64,000 bases of DNA. It comes from Aliidiomarina minuta (lineage in GTDB: Bacteria; Pseudomonadota; Gammaproteobacteria; Enterobacterales; Alteromonadaceae). Below are positions 27,500 to 36,381 of this stretch, in pieces. A program made the translations under genes and the position numbers. The notes below the pieces were generated by a model. That model saw nothing but the letters and a program-made list of their open reading frames with translations. It did no database searches and was not told where the DNA came from. Every line of letters begins with the position of its first letter. Positions within the stretch are counted from its first letter, which is position 1. The stretch covers positions 1,240,001 through 1,304,000 of the forward strand of contig NZ_PIPL01000001.1 in NCBI RefSeq assembly GCF_003987145.1. Reading direction: 5' to 3'.

Positions 27500-28894
27500 T
27501 CACACCAGGTTGTGGTGCCGTAATAAAATCAAATTTACCAGTAATGACTCGGACACTACGTACTTGTTATCGCCCAGGCTCAGCTGTATCGAGGTTTCCC
27601 TTGGTCGGCCTGCTGTTTTAGTGCTCAGAGACTCAAAAATACTATCTGCTGGTATCAACAGATAAGACTCATTTTCGTTCAGATCGATAGCCTGAATGTC
27701 TTGCGAGTCATGCGCTAGCTGAGCATCCGCACTTTGTTCAAAACCACGCTGTAAGGCTCTTACGTGGGTAGCATCCCAGGGCAATTGATAACTAAAAAAC
27801 AGCTCGGGTTTGCCACAGCGACGTAGTTCTCTGGACATGCCCAGAAAACTTGCTGATGCCAGTTCTTCACGCAATGCCTGAGGTTCTTTTGGGAAGGCCG
27901 CCAGGTTAGTAACTGGTAACTGCAAAAATGGCAGTTCCTCGATAGTTTCCTGAGCAAGCCAGGCCAATGGCGAATATATATTCTTTGCATTATCAAAGCA
28001 GGTGGGGATATTCCCTGCCCCACTTACACTGGGAGAAAGCTGGCCTTTGAATACATTTGTCGTTTTCTTTCGTACCGGTATTAACAGGTAGTTGTCTGTG
28101 GTTAACATCAGGCAACTCAAACCGACATGGTTTTCTGCTACCGCCACATCAGGATTGTGCAACGCTGGGCCCGGCTCGAGCACGTCACGGTAGCTTAAAC
28201 CTCCCGGCAACTTGGCTTCGGGCAACATATTGGTAGCCAGGTAACTGTAGTAGTTGGACTTTCTAAACCGGAGACTGAGCTGCTCATCCACAAGTTGAAT
28301 AGCTTTGAGTGACAGGGTAAGTCCGTTGTAATCATATTTTTCAAGTGCATTAAACCGACGTAATGTCTGGTCGAGTGCGTGATCGGCAACAAACCAGGGC
28401 AATTCATACCATTCGTCATCAAGTTCAAATTTCACATCAGCGATGCTAAGCAGCTCCGATGGCAGGTACTGCAACACACTTTGCGATAATAATAAGTTGG
28501 AACCGGATACTCCTCTGCGCGCTTCGGCCATATCTTGCGCATTGAGCCCTACCTTGGCACTAACTCCGGTATTGTTGCCTGAACGTTTATCGAGCCAAAG
28601 CCATCGGTTTTGCTCTGCGGCATAAAACTGAAGATAAAAGCTGGTATCCAATGAATAACGGGTTCTCTCATTTTTTGAGGAATTCAAATACAAAAAAGTT
28701 ATGGCAGCCTGAATTAACAAGAACTGCACAAAGTCCGCTACATAAGCAATAGTCACCCCACTAGTGAACTGGTCGAATGCCCCGTTCACAATTCCGGCGA
28801 CACCCAGCAAAGCATGTACTATTACGACTATAAGCAGCACAACGCGCAGTTTTGGCCGCGCGAATACAATGCCTAAATGCTGAGTAACTGTCAT
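27500..28894 (-). CDS. membrane-anchored protein of unknown function (partner of the 570-residue protein)
   Basis: 464 residues. Two hydrophobic segments at about 17-37 and 48-70 anchor a large soluble C-terminal part. I do not recognise the family. The segment AQETIEELPFLQL looks superficially like half of a Nudix box, but the glycine and acidic positions before it are missing. The gene lies 44 nt downstream of the 570-residue gene on the same strand and probably shares its transcript and its XRE regulator. It ends just before the leader of the polysaccharide operon, but a separate promoter there suggests independence. Confidence 0.7.
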   Translation of the reverse strand: MTVTQHLGIVFARPKLRVVLLIVVIVHALLGVAGIVNGAFDQFTSGVTIAYVADFVQFLLIQAAITFLYLNSSKNERTRYSLDTSFYLQFYAAEQNRWLWLDKRSGNNTGVSAKVGLNAQDMAEARRGVSGSNLLLSQSVLQYLPSELLSIADVKFELDDEWYELPWFVADHALDQTLRRFNALEKYDYNGLTLSLKAIQLVDEQLSLRFRKSNYYSYLATNMLPEAKLPGGLSYRDVLEPGPALHNPDVAVAENHVGLSCLMLTTDNYLLIPVRKKTTNVFKGQLSPSVSGAGNIPTCFDNAKNIYSPLAWLAQETIEELPFLQLPVTNLAAFPKEPQALREELASASFLGMSRELRRCGKPELFFSYQLPWDATHVRALQRGFEQSADAQLAHDSQDIQAIDLNENESYLLIPADSIFESLSTKTAGRPRETSIQLSLGDNKYVVSESLLVNLILLRHHNLV

Positions 28895-28938
28895 TTTTTT
28901 ATTCCCGTTTTTTTACTCTTGCGCGATACAGTAACCTG

Positions 28939-30651
28939 TTATGCAGGGAACAGATGTCGTGCGTACATCAAAAAGGCGGTCAATGAATGCTGGGTGAAAT
29001 CAACCTGAATGTTCCAGTGCGCAGTTCGGCACTGAAAACCGCCCTGCGACCGACTGGGATTCTTCAGATACGTATTGTTAATAGCGTCGAAGCGGAACTG
29101 CAGCTGCAATTTCAATCCGGCTTCGATGGCGTTTTGCAGCTGGTTGAGTGCTTCCGCACTTTCACCTGTTTGCCGTAATAACCGGTAACCTGCCAGCATG
29201 CCTTCGCACATGCATGCGGTCCCAGTAATATTCAGTGGATCCTGAAAGCCCCCTATCCAGTCCGGCACATTGGCTTTTTTGTGCTGGCTGTGGGTTATTG
29301 CATCCAGTAAGCGCTTGCTATGGTCCACAAACTGGGTCCGGGGCAGTACCTGATAAAGCTCGTTCAACCCGTACAGCAACCAGTGGTCGCGATCCAGTTC
29401 GTCTTTAGACTTGCCACCGTCACGCACTTTTATCAACCAATCGGCAGCCCGATCGGCACTGTTTAACCATTTATGGTTGCGGTCAATTTTGTACAGTTCC
29501 ATTAACCCGAGAATGGCTTCGCCCGGGTAATATGAAGACATGAACGGCCCTTTTCTGACTGGGTTCAGGTAGGCTTTATGGAGCGTAAATTCGCCATCCG
29601 ACGCTTGCGTTGCCACTATCCAGTCCGCTAACTCGCGCATGACTGGTAAGACGTCACGCCGCCCGAGATGTTGGTAGGCTGCAGCCATAGCCACCAGCGC
29701 CAGCCCATTGCCACCGAGTTTGGCTTCGTTATCAAAAGCGATCACTTTCAATGTGGGATAGTCTGGCGAAAATTGTTCGACGGTGCTGAGCAGGTAATCC
29801 AGTGCGCGATTACAGGCGCCATGTAGTTTTACCGTAGGGGATTCTTTGTAGATTTGTAACATGGACCATAAACTGCCCGCGTGGCGCAGAATATTGTAGC
29901 CGGGCAATACCTGATCCTTGGCAGCGTCATACAGATAATTCATTTGGCCACTGTCAGTAGTGTGCCGCGCCAGGTAATCAGCGCCTTCTGTTGCTACTTC
30001 ATGAGCAATTTCAGGGGTGAGCTGAGGGTTGACGACATGATTGCGAAGCAGCGGCAGGTTGCTTAACTGGCTTTGTCCGTTGTCTGTGGCAATTTTAAGT
30101 ACCAGCCGACTAATAGTGCTGAAGATCCATACCTTGTTGCTGTCTGGTTTTTTGATTCGGGGACTAAGCTGAGCGCGTATTTTTGCCCGGTTAAGGTGGC
30201 CCTTTAGATCGACAAAACCTTCTCGCATGCTCTCTTCAGCAAGCCAGGCCTGGTCGTAATTTTCCAGAATCACACCAACGATTGAACGGTCATTAACAAT
30301 AGGCAGGCCTTGTTTGACCCGTTCCTCGTCAATGGGTACTACGTTGGCCATAATATCGACTTTAACGCGTTCTATTGGCCGGGTTTTGGCTTGATTCGCC
30401 TGGTAAGCGGCGAGTGCTTTATCGAGTGCGCCCGCCCCTGCATCCGCCAGGTTCATTGCCATTGCCGATGCGGTTGCATAGTAACCTTTCTCATCCGCCA
30501 GCGTGACAAACACCACGCGCATGTTCATCGTTTTTTTATCGTCTGCCAACACCTGTGGCAGTGGATAATTGGCATCCGCCAATGCCTTGATAGCCAACCA
30601 GTTTGACAGGTTCACCACCAGCGCTTCGTTCAATCCCTCGTCTAGCTTCAT
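28939..30651 (-). CDS. two-domain protein: AMMECR1-like N-terminus and alpha/alpha-toroid C-terminus, unknown function
   Basis: 570 residues, no signal peptide or membrane helix. Residues about 45-160 (MRVVFVTLADEKG, ERVKVDIMANVVPID, SIVGVILENYDQAWL) follow the strand order of AMMECR1-type domains; this is my inference from pattern, not a search. From about 240 the chain is helical with recurring aromatic/Gly motifs (YNILRHAGSLWSML, LGGNGLALVAMAAAY, SSYYPGEAILGLMELY, DHWLLYGLNELY), the look of a six-hairpin or terpenoid-cyclase-like toroid. CRTAHWNIQVDFTQH near the end could hold a catalytic Cys/His/Asp cluster. Flanked by an XRE regulator (64 nt upstream) and a membrane protein, it may be the effector of a small regulated system. 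Confidence 0.6.
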   Translation of the reverse strand: MKLDEGLNEALVVNLSNWLAIKALADANYPLPQVLADDKKTMNMRVVFVTLADEKGYYATASAMAMNLADAGAGALDKALAAYQANQAKTRPIERVKVDIMANVVPIDEERVKQGLPIVNDRSIVGVILENYDQAWLAEESMREGFVDLKGHLNRAKIRAQLSPRIKKPDSNKVWIFSTISRLVLKIATDNGQSQLSNLPLLRNHVVNPQLTPEIAHEVATEGADYLARHTTDSGQMNYLYDAAKDQVLPGYNILRHAGSLWSMLQIYKESPTVKLHGACNRALDYLLSTVEQFSPDYPTLKVIAFDNEAKLGGNGLALVAMAAAYQHLGRRDVLPVMRELADWIVATQASDGEFTLHKAYLNPVRKGPFMSSYYPGEAILGLMELYKIDRNHKWLNSADRAADWLIKVRDGGKSKDELDRDHWLLYGLNELYQVLPRTQFVDHSKRLLDAITHSQHKKANVPDWIGGFQDPLNITGTACMCEGMLAGYRLLRQTGESAEALNQLQNAIEAGLKLQLQFRFDAINNTYLKNPSRSQGGFQCRTAHWNIQVDFTQHSLTAFLMYARHLFPA

Positions 30652-30715
30652 CGTTCAGTCTCTTACTTTTATTATTAATGGTTTGTCAGCCAGCTTTATC
30701 AAAGCTACTTCTTGC

Positions 30716-30988
30716 TTATTTTTTACTTTCTTTAAAAACGTGACGTTGAACGTCGATATTACCTTCCAGCTTTGCTACCAATTCTGCTGCGCTGATCTCC
30801 AGTGCGTGGCATAACTGCATCACTAAGAACAAAGATGGTTTCCGTTCTGCAGCTTCAATTCGCATGATGGTGGTGGGCGATACACCGACAGCCGATGCGA
30901 GTTTTCGTAAACTCAGACCGCGAGCCTGCCTGGCCTCACATAGCAATTCGGCAAGCCGAATGTCGAATTCATTGTCTTTCGTTGTCAT
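30716..30988 (-). CDS. XRE-family transcriptional regulator
   Basis: 90 residues, nearly all a helix-turn-helix of the Cro/CI type: LAELLCEARQARGLSLRKLASAVGVSPTTIMRIEAAERKPSLFLV spans helices 1-4, with VGVSPTTIMRIEAAER as the recognition part. There is no extra sensory domain. It precedes the 570- and 464-residue genes on the same strand and probably autoregulates the unit through a palindrome in its own promoter (31067-31077). Confidence 0.88.
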   Translation of the reverse strand: MTTKDNEFDIRLAELLCEARQARGLSLRKLASAVGVSPTTIMRIEAAERKPSLFLVMQLCHALEISAAELVAKLEGNIDVQRHVFKESKK

Positions 30989-31055
30989 TATTTTTATTTT
31001 GCACCTTAGTTTTAAGATGGGTTGCTAGCTTACATAACCTACCTGTTTTGACAGC

Positions 31056-31077
31056 ATTATAACATATTGTCTGACAA
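31056..31077 (-). promoter_or_regulatory. extended -10 promoter and palindromic operator of the XRE unit
   Basis: The minus strand has TGTTATAAT (extended -10; TATAAT at 31061-31056) preceded by the perfect inverted repeat TTGTC-A-GACAA (31077-31067). A half site TTGACA lies on the plus strand at 31048-31053. The overlap of palindrome and promoter upstream of an XRE gene is what an autorepressor would need. Confidence 0.5.
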
Positions 31078-31309
31078 CCTTTTTTCGCCTGAGTCGCGTG
31101 AATCCCAGCAAGCCCCTGCCAGTAACAGCATTCACACAATACTTATAACAAAAACGCTTGTAAATTAACCATGCATATACGCAAAAATACTTTTGGGTCA
31201 GCATTAATTACTGCTAATGTCCCTTATACGGGACGATTGCAGTATTGCTAGTCCCCGATCTTACATTGAAACAAGAAATTCTAACCGGCTTATAAGCAAG
31301 GACAAGCAA

Positions 31310-32122
31310 GTGAAAGTAGCTCAACAAGAACAGGCCGACATTTACGAGCTAGTGAGTGATAACAAGCTCTCTTTAAATTATCAGCCTGTCATAAACTTTC
31401 GTGAACACCAGGTATATTGCATTGAAGCACTGCTGAACTGGAAGATGCTTTGTTGCCAGGCCGGGGATACGGAAAAGTTTATCAGCGACATTGAACAAGA
31501 CGCGGCGTTAAGCCTGCGCCTTGACACCTACGTTTTGAAAACTGCCATGCGTGATCTTGGTTTCCTAAGCTCAACCTATGGCTACCGGGGTTCAGTGTCG
31601 GTCAATATATCCCCTGCTTCATTAGAAAATAAAGAGTTTCTTACGTCTATACGGGAGCTTTTGCTGCCCTCTGCTAGCTGGGTGCCCCTGGATCCATCGC
31701 GCCTTGTACTGGAAATCACGGAGCGCGTGCCCTGGTCGCAACCTGAGCGTATTCTGGAGTCGATTGCTGAGCTTACAAGGCTTGGCGTGCGCATTGCGGT
31801 GGATGATTTTATTACCGGGTATGCGAATTTTGGCGTGTTGCTGAATGAGGATGTCACTATCGTTAAAATAGACAAAGGCATCACCGAACGTTTATTAACA
31901 GACAAAAGCGTACAAACTTTTGCAGCACAGTTTAAAGAACTGGCGAACCATCTCAATAAAACCGTTATCGTCGAAGGCATTGAAGAATGCGAACAGGCGA
32001 TGTGGCTAAATGAGCATGGCTACCAGTTCTTTCAGGGGTATTTTTTCGCGGTACCCACGGATATTCAGGGCATTGCGCGGTACTTAAAAACACAAAGTGT
32101 GTACAGGTCAGGCTGTGCCTGA
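31310..32122 (+). CDS. EAL-domain cyclic-di-GMP phosphodiesterase
   Basis: About 270 residues, a stand-alone EAL domain. The motif set is nearly complete: EALLNW in place of EALLRW, SVNISP (Asn ligand), LEITER (Glu), AVDDFITGYANF (double Asp), VKIDKGI (Lys) and VEGIEE, ending in QGYFF. It therefore probably degrades c-di-GMP, though the EALxR arginine is Asn. I choose the GTG at 31310 because AAGGA lies 7 nt upstream; an ATG at 31217 in the same frame is possible and would add 31 unstructured residues. No sensory domain. Its last codons and TGA lie inside a REP-like palindrome. Confidence 0.88.
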   Translation: MKVAQQEQADIYELVSDNKLSLNYQPVINFREHQVYCIEALLNWKMLCCQAGDTEKFISDIEQDAALSLRLDTYVLKTAMRDLGFLSSTYGYRGSVSVNISPASLENKEFLTSIRELLLPSASWVPLDPSRLVLEITERVPWSQPERILESIAELTRLGVRIAVDDFITGYANFGVLLNEDVTIVKIDKGITERLLTDKSVQTFAAQFKELANHLNKTVIVEGIEECEQAMWLNEHGYQFFQGYFFAVPTDIQGIARYLKTQSVYRSGCA

Positions 32123-32128
32123 CCTGCC
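32104..32128 (+). repeat. solitary REP-like palindrome overlapping the EAL stop codon
   Basis: CAGGTCAGGC-TGT-GCCTGACCTG forms a 10-bp perfect stem. It resembles the REP units of the arrays at 40.5, 46.5 and 48.8 kb (GGCAGGC-TGT-GCCTGCC) with C-to-T changes. The EAL frame ends within it. It probably folds at the mRNA 3' end. Confidence 0.6.
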
Positions 32129-32162
32129 TTAACCCTGCTGGTAGGTGTCGACGCCTTGCAAG

Positions 32163-33269
32163 TTAGCGCAAGTCCGCAGGGCGCATAAAAATACGGTCAA
32201 CCAATTCAAACGATACGGGATCGTAATCCGCCAGTTCTTCGGCGCCATTCACACCTGTATGGTTGAAAAAGTCGACGGCAACGTTGGCATTAAAATAACT
32301 CTGCGCCAGCTCGGCAAACAACTCGTCCCCGTTTTGGAGTGCAAAGGAAGGTTCGCCGTTGTCACGCACCCACAATCGCCCTTCGGCTATGACGTCGTCG
32401 TAACGGCGGTAAATTTCCTGGTTCAGTTGAAACCCTACACCTACGTTCATGATGGTGTGTGCTAGCTCGTGTACGCAGGTGTTTTCGCCGTGACGTTGCC
32501 CGCGCTCAAAAGGGTCGTTCACGGCGCTTAAGGTTTTGGCGTTGCAAGCTGTGACAGGGTTGCCCGGCACGCCGCCCAAGCCGCCAACGGCTTCGGTGCA
32601 TTGAGGTTGGCCTTCTAAGAAGGCAAAATAGGGCAAGTCACAGACGTTTTCGCCATCACCGAACAGCGCAGTTATCGCGCCGTTTTCCTGTAGCCTTTGA
32701 GTAACGTCACTGTTCTGCGACAACATTGTTTGCAGCGTTTCGGCCGCTTGGCACAGGTTGTGCCAGTTAACGTTGTCGCTGCCGGTTGCCACTAACCCGC
32801 CGCGCACGCAGTTTCGAGCCATCAGCTCCGCCGAAGGAGTGTAGTCTAGAATCACATCCTCTTTTGCATAGCAGCCGATGCAGTCGTCGAAGGTTACCTG
32901 CACCGTGCAATCGGCCTGAACGTCCGTCACCGTTACCACATCACCCACCACATCCAGCGTACATTGCTCGCTGCTGATGCTTTCGGTGACCATCCGCTCG
33001 CTCGGCGACACGACAAAGCGCGCCGTCTGGCCTGCCTGAGCATTAAGCGAGCTTTGCGACACACTGCCTTCACCGATGTGCTCGACGGTGACCCTATAGC
33101 TGGCGGTTTGCCCAGTGTCGTTGCTGGTGTTGTCGTTGCTACCTCCGCATGCGGACAAAATGGATGCTGCTGCGACACCTATCACAATTAGAGCCCCAAG
33201 AGCAGTTGCTTTACTATGCTTAGAGGCATTCGATGGGACTGCTGATTGGTTGCTATATTTTTCTTGCAT
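32163..33269 (-). CDS. secreted lipoprotein, HExxH zinc metallopeptidase-like
   Basis: 368 residues. A hydrophobic helix at 22-39 ends in the lipobox LSAC with Cys41, so the protein is a lipoprotein despite an unusually long 20-residue N-region. Residues about 56-130 form a short beta domain (GEGSVSQSS, GQTARFVVSPSE) resembling the divergent InlB B-repeat. The C-terminal half has CVHELAH (HExxH at 267-271) followed by ELFAELAQSYF (Glu316/Glu320), the order of gluzincin metallopeptidases such as the lethal-factor-like group. Several cysteines suggest disulfides. It lies 140 nt downstream of another lipoprotein gene on the same strand. Confidence 0.75.
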   Translation of the reverse strand: MQEKYSNQSAVPSNASKHSKATALGALIVIGVAAASILSACGGSNDNTSNDTGQTASYRVTVEHIGEGSVSQSSLNAQAGQTARFVVSPSERMVTESISSEQCTLDVVGDVVTVTDVQADCTVQVTFDDCIGCYAKEDVILDYTPSAELMARNCVRGGLVATGSDNVNWHNLCQAAETLQTMLSQNSDVTQRLQENGAITALFGDGENVCDLPYFAFLEGQPQCTEAVGGLGGVPGNPVTACNAKTLSAVNDPFERGQRHGENTCVHELAHTIMNVGVGFQLNQEIYRRYDDVIAEGRLWVRDNGEPSFALQNGDELFAELAQSYFNANVAVDFFNHTGVNGAEELADYDPVSFELVDRIFMRPADLR

Positions 33270-33382
33270 GGGTTACCTATATATTTGTTTTTATTATAAT
33301 TTACATGTTCTCATCTATGATTCTTACGCAATTGGAACATGCTTTTGGCTTATCCGCGCCATGCCTGGCACACTAAAAGGAA

Positions 33383-33407
33383 AGGGAGCAAAAGTGCCCC
33401 TTTTTTT
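33383..33407. terminator. rho-independent terminator after the 901-residue lipoprotein gene
   Basis: GGGAGCA-AAAG-TGCCCC with T7 on the plus strand and a looser T-rich tail on the minus strand. It begins right after the minus-strand stop at 33410, so it most likely ends that transcript. Confidence 0.6.
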
Positions 33408-33409
33408 AT

Positions 33410-36043
33410 TTAATTCTGACCATCCCGGTTGTCATGATGTCGGCTTGGATAAGCACGAACATAATCCACCGTGAAAGGTTGCAGTCGCTCAGTAGCTGAC
33501 TGACTTTGTGAACTAACACCACCGAAACCACTGCCATCTGAAGTGGCTGGCAAGTCTTCAATAGTCCAGACCATGAAACGCGGTTCGACTTGATAGAAGG
33601 GCCGACCATTTTCAAGTCCACCGGTATTCCCGTTTGCTGTCGAATTGGTGACGTTGTATTCCATGCCAAAAATAATGCCATTGTCAGACTGACGCAAAGG
33701 CTTTATTACTCGTTGAAAGCATGGCGTGCCCTGCGGATAGTTTTCACCCGTGCAATAGTAAGTAGGATCGTGCCACCACTCAAAACGGTCGATTCGGATG
33801 GCATCATCGTCAATCCGCCACTCAAGCGGCATTTGACCAAAGGGTTGCATGACAAATTCACCCTCACATACTGCGTAAGATTGAATATAAGCTCCATCAC
33901 ACTGAAACACTGGGCGGTCGCCGCTACCATTTTCACGCAATATCCAACCAAACCAGTCTGAAGCCTTAAGTGTCGCTCCTTCGTAGGCCATGGCAGGGCG
34001 ATTAACGGCGGATGCCAGCATATTGTTCTCATTTAGCTGACTTAAAATGTCTTCTGGGGTAATCTCAGCAGTTGGCACCGGCCCACCTTGATCAACGGAC
34101 GCATAGGTTTCACCATAATCGTTCGAATAGATGGTAACCAGCCCTTGTGCCGTTTCGTCACGACGCTGCCAGAAGAAATCGCTGTGGGTGATTAAGTTAT
34201 CTTCATCGTCACGCAAGGTAATGCGCAGACGAGTGTCATCGTCATGCAATGCCCAATTTGCCTGCCAATCTTCGTTTTGCAGGTAATAGAATGACGCCCA
34301 GTGGTAAACATGATCGTCTATAGCCAATTCTACGCGGCCATTTTCAAGCAGGTTAAACATGTTTTTATGCGCGGTATAGCCGTAAAAGTCGGTCAGAATC
34401 CAGGGCTGCGCACTGACATTTTCAAACTTCAGGTCGTCGCGAATCAGGTGCTCTGTTTTTACCAAACGCGAGTTTGAGATTCTTGTCTCTGTGCGTTCCG
34501 GAATATAGATATGATGGTCTACTCCAGTCTCATTATCCCAACGACGTTGATCATATTCCGGTATAACGAGTTCATACTCCTGGCGGATGATGATGTCCCG
34601 TGAAGTCACTGACACCATATGAAAAGCTTTCAGGTGCTGGGAAGCAGTCACTTGATGCTCATGGTCTTTGTCGTAAAAATGGGTCAAGTAAAGTTCGCGG
34701 GTTTCTTCGTCTTCCAGGTAGTCGTATGGACGATAATATACACTGGTTTCAAACTCTGTATCACCTTGCCCACTTTCGAATTCAATGCGGCTGCCCTCAA
34801 CATTCCAGGTGTATTCACGGCTCGCGAAACGACCAGGAGCATTAGCGCCATCTAAAGCGCCGTGTGAGCGTACTGCGGTACCATCTTCGTTAAATGCAAA
34901 GTGAACACCACTGCGATTCACTATAAATGGCGCGGTATCAAACATAACCAGGTAGTCGCCGCTGATTTCCTGCTCTGAACTGCGCGGCATGATTTCCGGA
35001 TCGTTTAAAGTTTCGTCCATAGCGCGACGTAGTGGGCTGTCATCGCCACCTTCTGAAGCCTTAACCACTACTTCGTTATAACTTTCAGCGTCGTTCAGGA
35101 AGTCGTCAATAGTGTCCTTGCCTTCAGGTAAGCTGAAGTCCGGGTTATCGACCATCAATTTTATGACCGCGGCCATTTCCAGCATTAAGTCCGGGTCTAG
35201 CACGTTCTCGAGGTCACCGATGTTGTCGCTGGTAACCTTACCCTCTTCAGACGCCCGGTTAATCAAGAAGTCGCGTGCTGTCGACATTTGAGTCACTTGT
35301 ACTGAGTCCAGGTGGTCGCGGGTAACGCTGTTGCCGCTACCCACCATGCTCAGGAGTTCTGCGGCGGTCATTAAGCGTGAACTCAGGGTGACATATTCCT
35401 GGCCATGTTCGGCGCTGCCGCGTGCACTCAAGCGCACCAGTTCATTGTCATCAAGGCTGTTCACCACCATGGGTAAATGATAACGCCCCTGAGCGTCAGC
35501 CTGAGCGGTGAAGGTCTGGCCGTTAAATTCAAGGGTGACGGTTGCGTCCGCAATAGGTGCGTCAATGACTCGCCCTTGCAGGGCGATTTCCTGACCTACT
35601 TCTACCGTTACCGTGGCGCTGTCTTCGCCAGCTTCATTGCTGATGCTGTAGGTAAAAGTGTCAACGCCGGCGAAATCAGTTTGCGGTGTGTAACTGAGCG
35701 TACCTTCAGTGAATTCAACCGTACCAAACTCAGCACTACCGGTTCCGATAATAACCAGGCCGTTACCTTCGTCATTACCCAGTACATCAAGTTCATGAGT
35801 GTCGTTACCGATCACATTAAAGTTATCAGCTACCGCATTAATGGAGGGATCTTCATTATTACTTGAGCTGTCAAAACAGCCCGCCAAACCCAGAGATACC
35901 GCTAGCAGCGTCCCTGCACGAAGTTTGAAATTTTTCATGTCGGATATACCTACTGTTTTCGCTGCTCTGGCCTGCTTCTGCCCTGTCACCAACTCTCCGA
36001 GGTGGTGTGCGATATTTTTAGAAAGGTCTGACTTGCTTGGCAT
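33410..36043 (-). CDS. large lipoprotein with N-terminal cadherin-like/VCBS domain
   Basis: About 877 residues from the ATG at 36043, which has a strong AAGGAG site. The signal peptide (KNFKLRAGTLLAVSLGLAGC, ending in a lipobox) begins 35 residues later, so either the mature start is at 35938 or there is an unusual basic N-extension. After the lipobox comes an Ig/cadherin-like repeat (about 60-150: DTHELDVLGNDEGNG, GTLSYTPQTDFAGVDTFTYSI), then a peptidase-regulatory or carboxypeptidase-D-like insert (GRVIDAPIADATVTLEFNGQTF) and a long beta-rich domain of unknown type with many Trp/Tyr. Probably surface exposed in the outer membrane. Confidence 0.75.
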   Translation of the reverse strand: MPSKSDLSKNIAHHLGELVTGQKQARAAKTVGISDMKNFKLRAGTLLAVSLGLAGCFDSSSNNEDPSINAVADNFNVIGNDTHELDVLGNDEGNGLVIIGTGSAEFGTVEFTEGTLSYTPQTDFAGVDTFTYSISNEAGEDSATVTVEVGQEIALQGRVIDAPIADATVTLEFNGQTFTAQADAQGRYHLPMVVNSLDDNELVRLSARGSAEHGQEYVTLSSRLMTAAELLSMVGSGNSVTRDHLDSVQVTQMSTARDFLINRASEEGKVTSDNIGDLENVLDPDLMLEMAAVIKLMVDNPDFSLPEGKDTIDDFLNDAESYNEVVVKASEGGDDSPLRRAMDETLNDPEIMPRSSEQEISGDYLVMFDTAPFIVNRSGVHFAFNEDGTAVRSHGALDGANAPGRFASREYTWNVEGSRIEFESGQGDTEFETSVYYRPYDYLEDEETRELYLTHFYDKDHEHQVTASQHLKAFHMVSVTSRDIIIRQEYELVIPEYDQRRWDNETGVDHHIYIPERTETRISNSRLVKTEHLIRDDLKFENVSAQPWILTDFYGYTAHKNMFNLLENGRVELAIDDHVYHWASFYYLQNEDWQANWALHDDDTRLRITLRDDEDNLITHSDFFWQRRDETAQGLVTIYSNDYGETYASVDQGGPVPTAEITPEDILSQLNENNMLASAVNRPAMAYEGATLKASDWFGWILRENGSGDRPVFQCDGAYIQSYAVCEGEFVMQPFGQMPLEWRIDDDAIRIDRFEWWHDPTYYCTGENYPQGTPCFQRVIKPLRQSDNGIIFGMEYNVTNSTANGNTGGLENGRPFYQVEPRFMVWTIEDLPATSDGSGFGGVSSQSQSATERLQPFTVDYVRAYPSRHHDNRDGQN

Positions 36044-36311
36044 TGTGTTTCTCCTTAACAACAGAATTTTTTGGATCTGTAATAAAGAGAACTGGGCACG
36101 CACGAGGAATGACATCCATTTCGCCTTTACGAATCCTTTACAAGACTAAGTTACCAAAGTACTCCGGCTTTCAACAGCACTTTGTTGTATATATCGTCAT
36201 AGTTCTTGAGTCGTATGCTTGGCAGCTCAACGATTCTCCTGAGGTTATTCGCAATAAATGAAAGCATATACATTTACCGCGTCAGGTTAGGTCGCGGACA
36301 ATCAACCAGCC

Positions 36312-36342
36312 TTGTGATTTATGACTGTTTAACTGCTATAAT
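36312..36342 (+). promoter_or_regulatory. candidate hipBA promoter
   Basis: TTGTGA (36312-36317), 19-nt spacer, TATAAT (36337-36342) 40 nt before the hipB start. The -10 overlaps the self-complementary TATAATTATA, a possible HipB operator half. Confidence 0.4.
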
Positions 36343-36381
36343 TATATCAATTAAATGCTTTTAGTTGCCATAAATAACACC

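Noticed and set aside
27500..28894. Nudix hydrolase call for the 464-residue protein
   Set aside because: Only the QETIEEL part resembles a Nudix box; the upstream Gly/Glu positions are missing.
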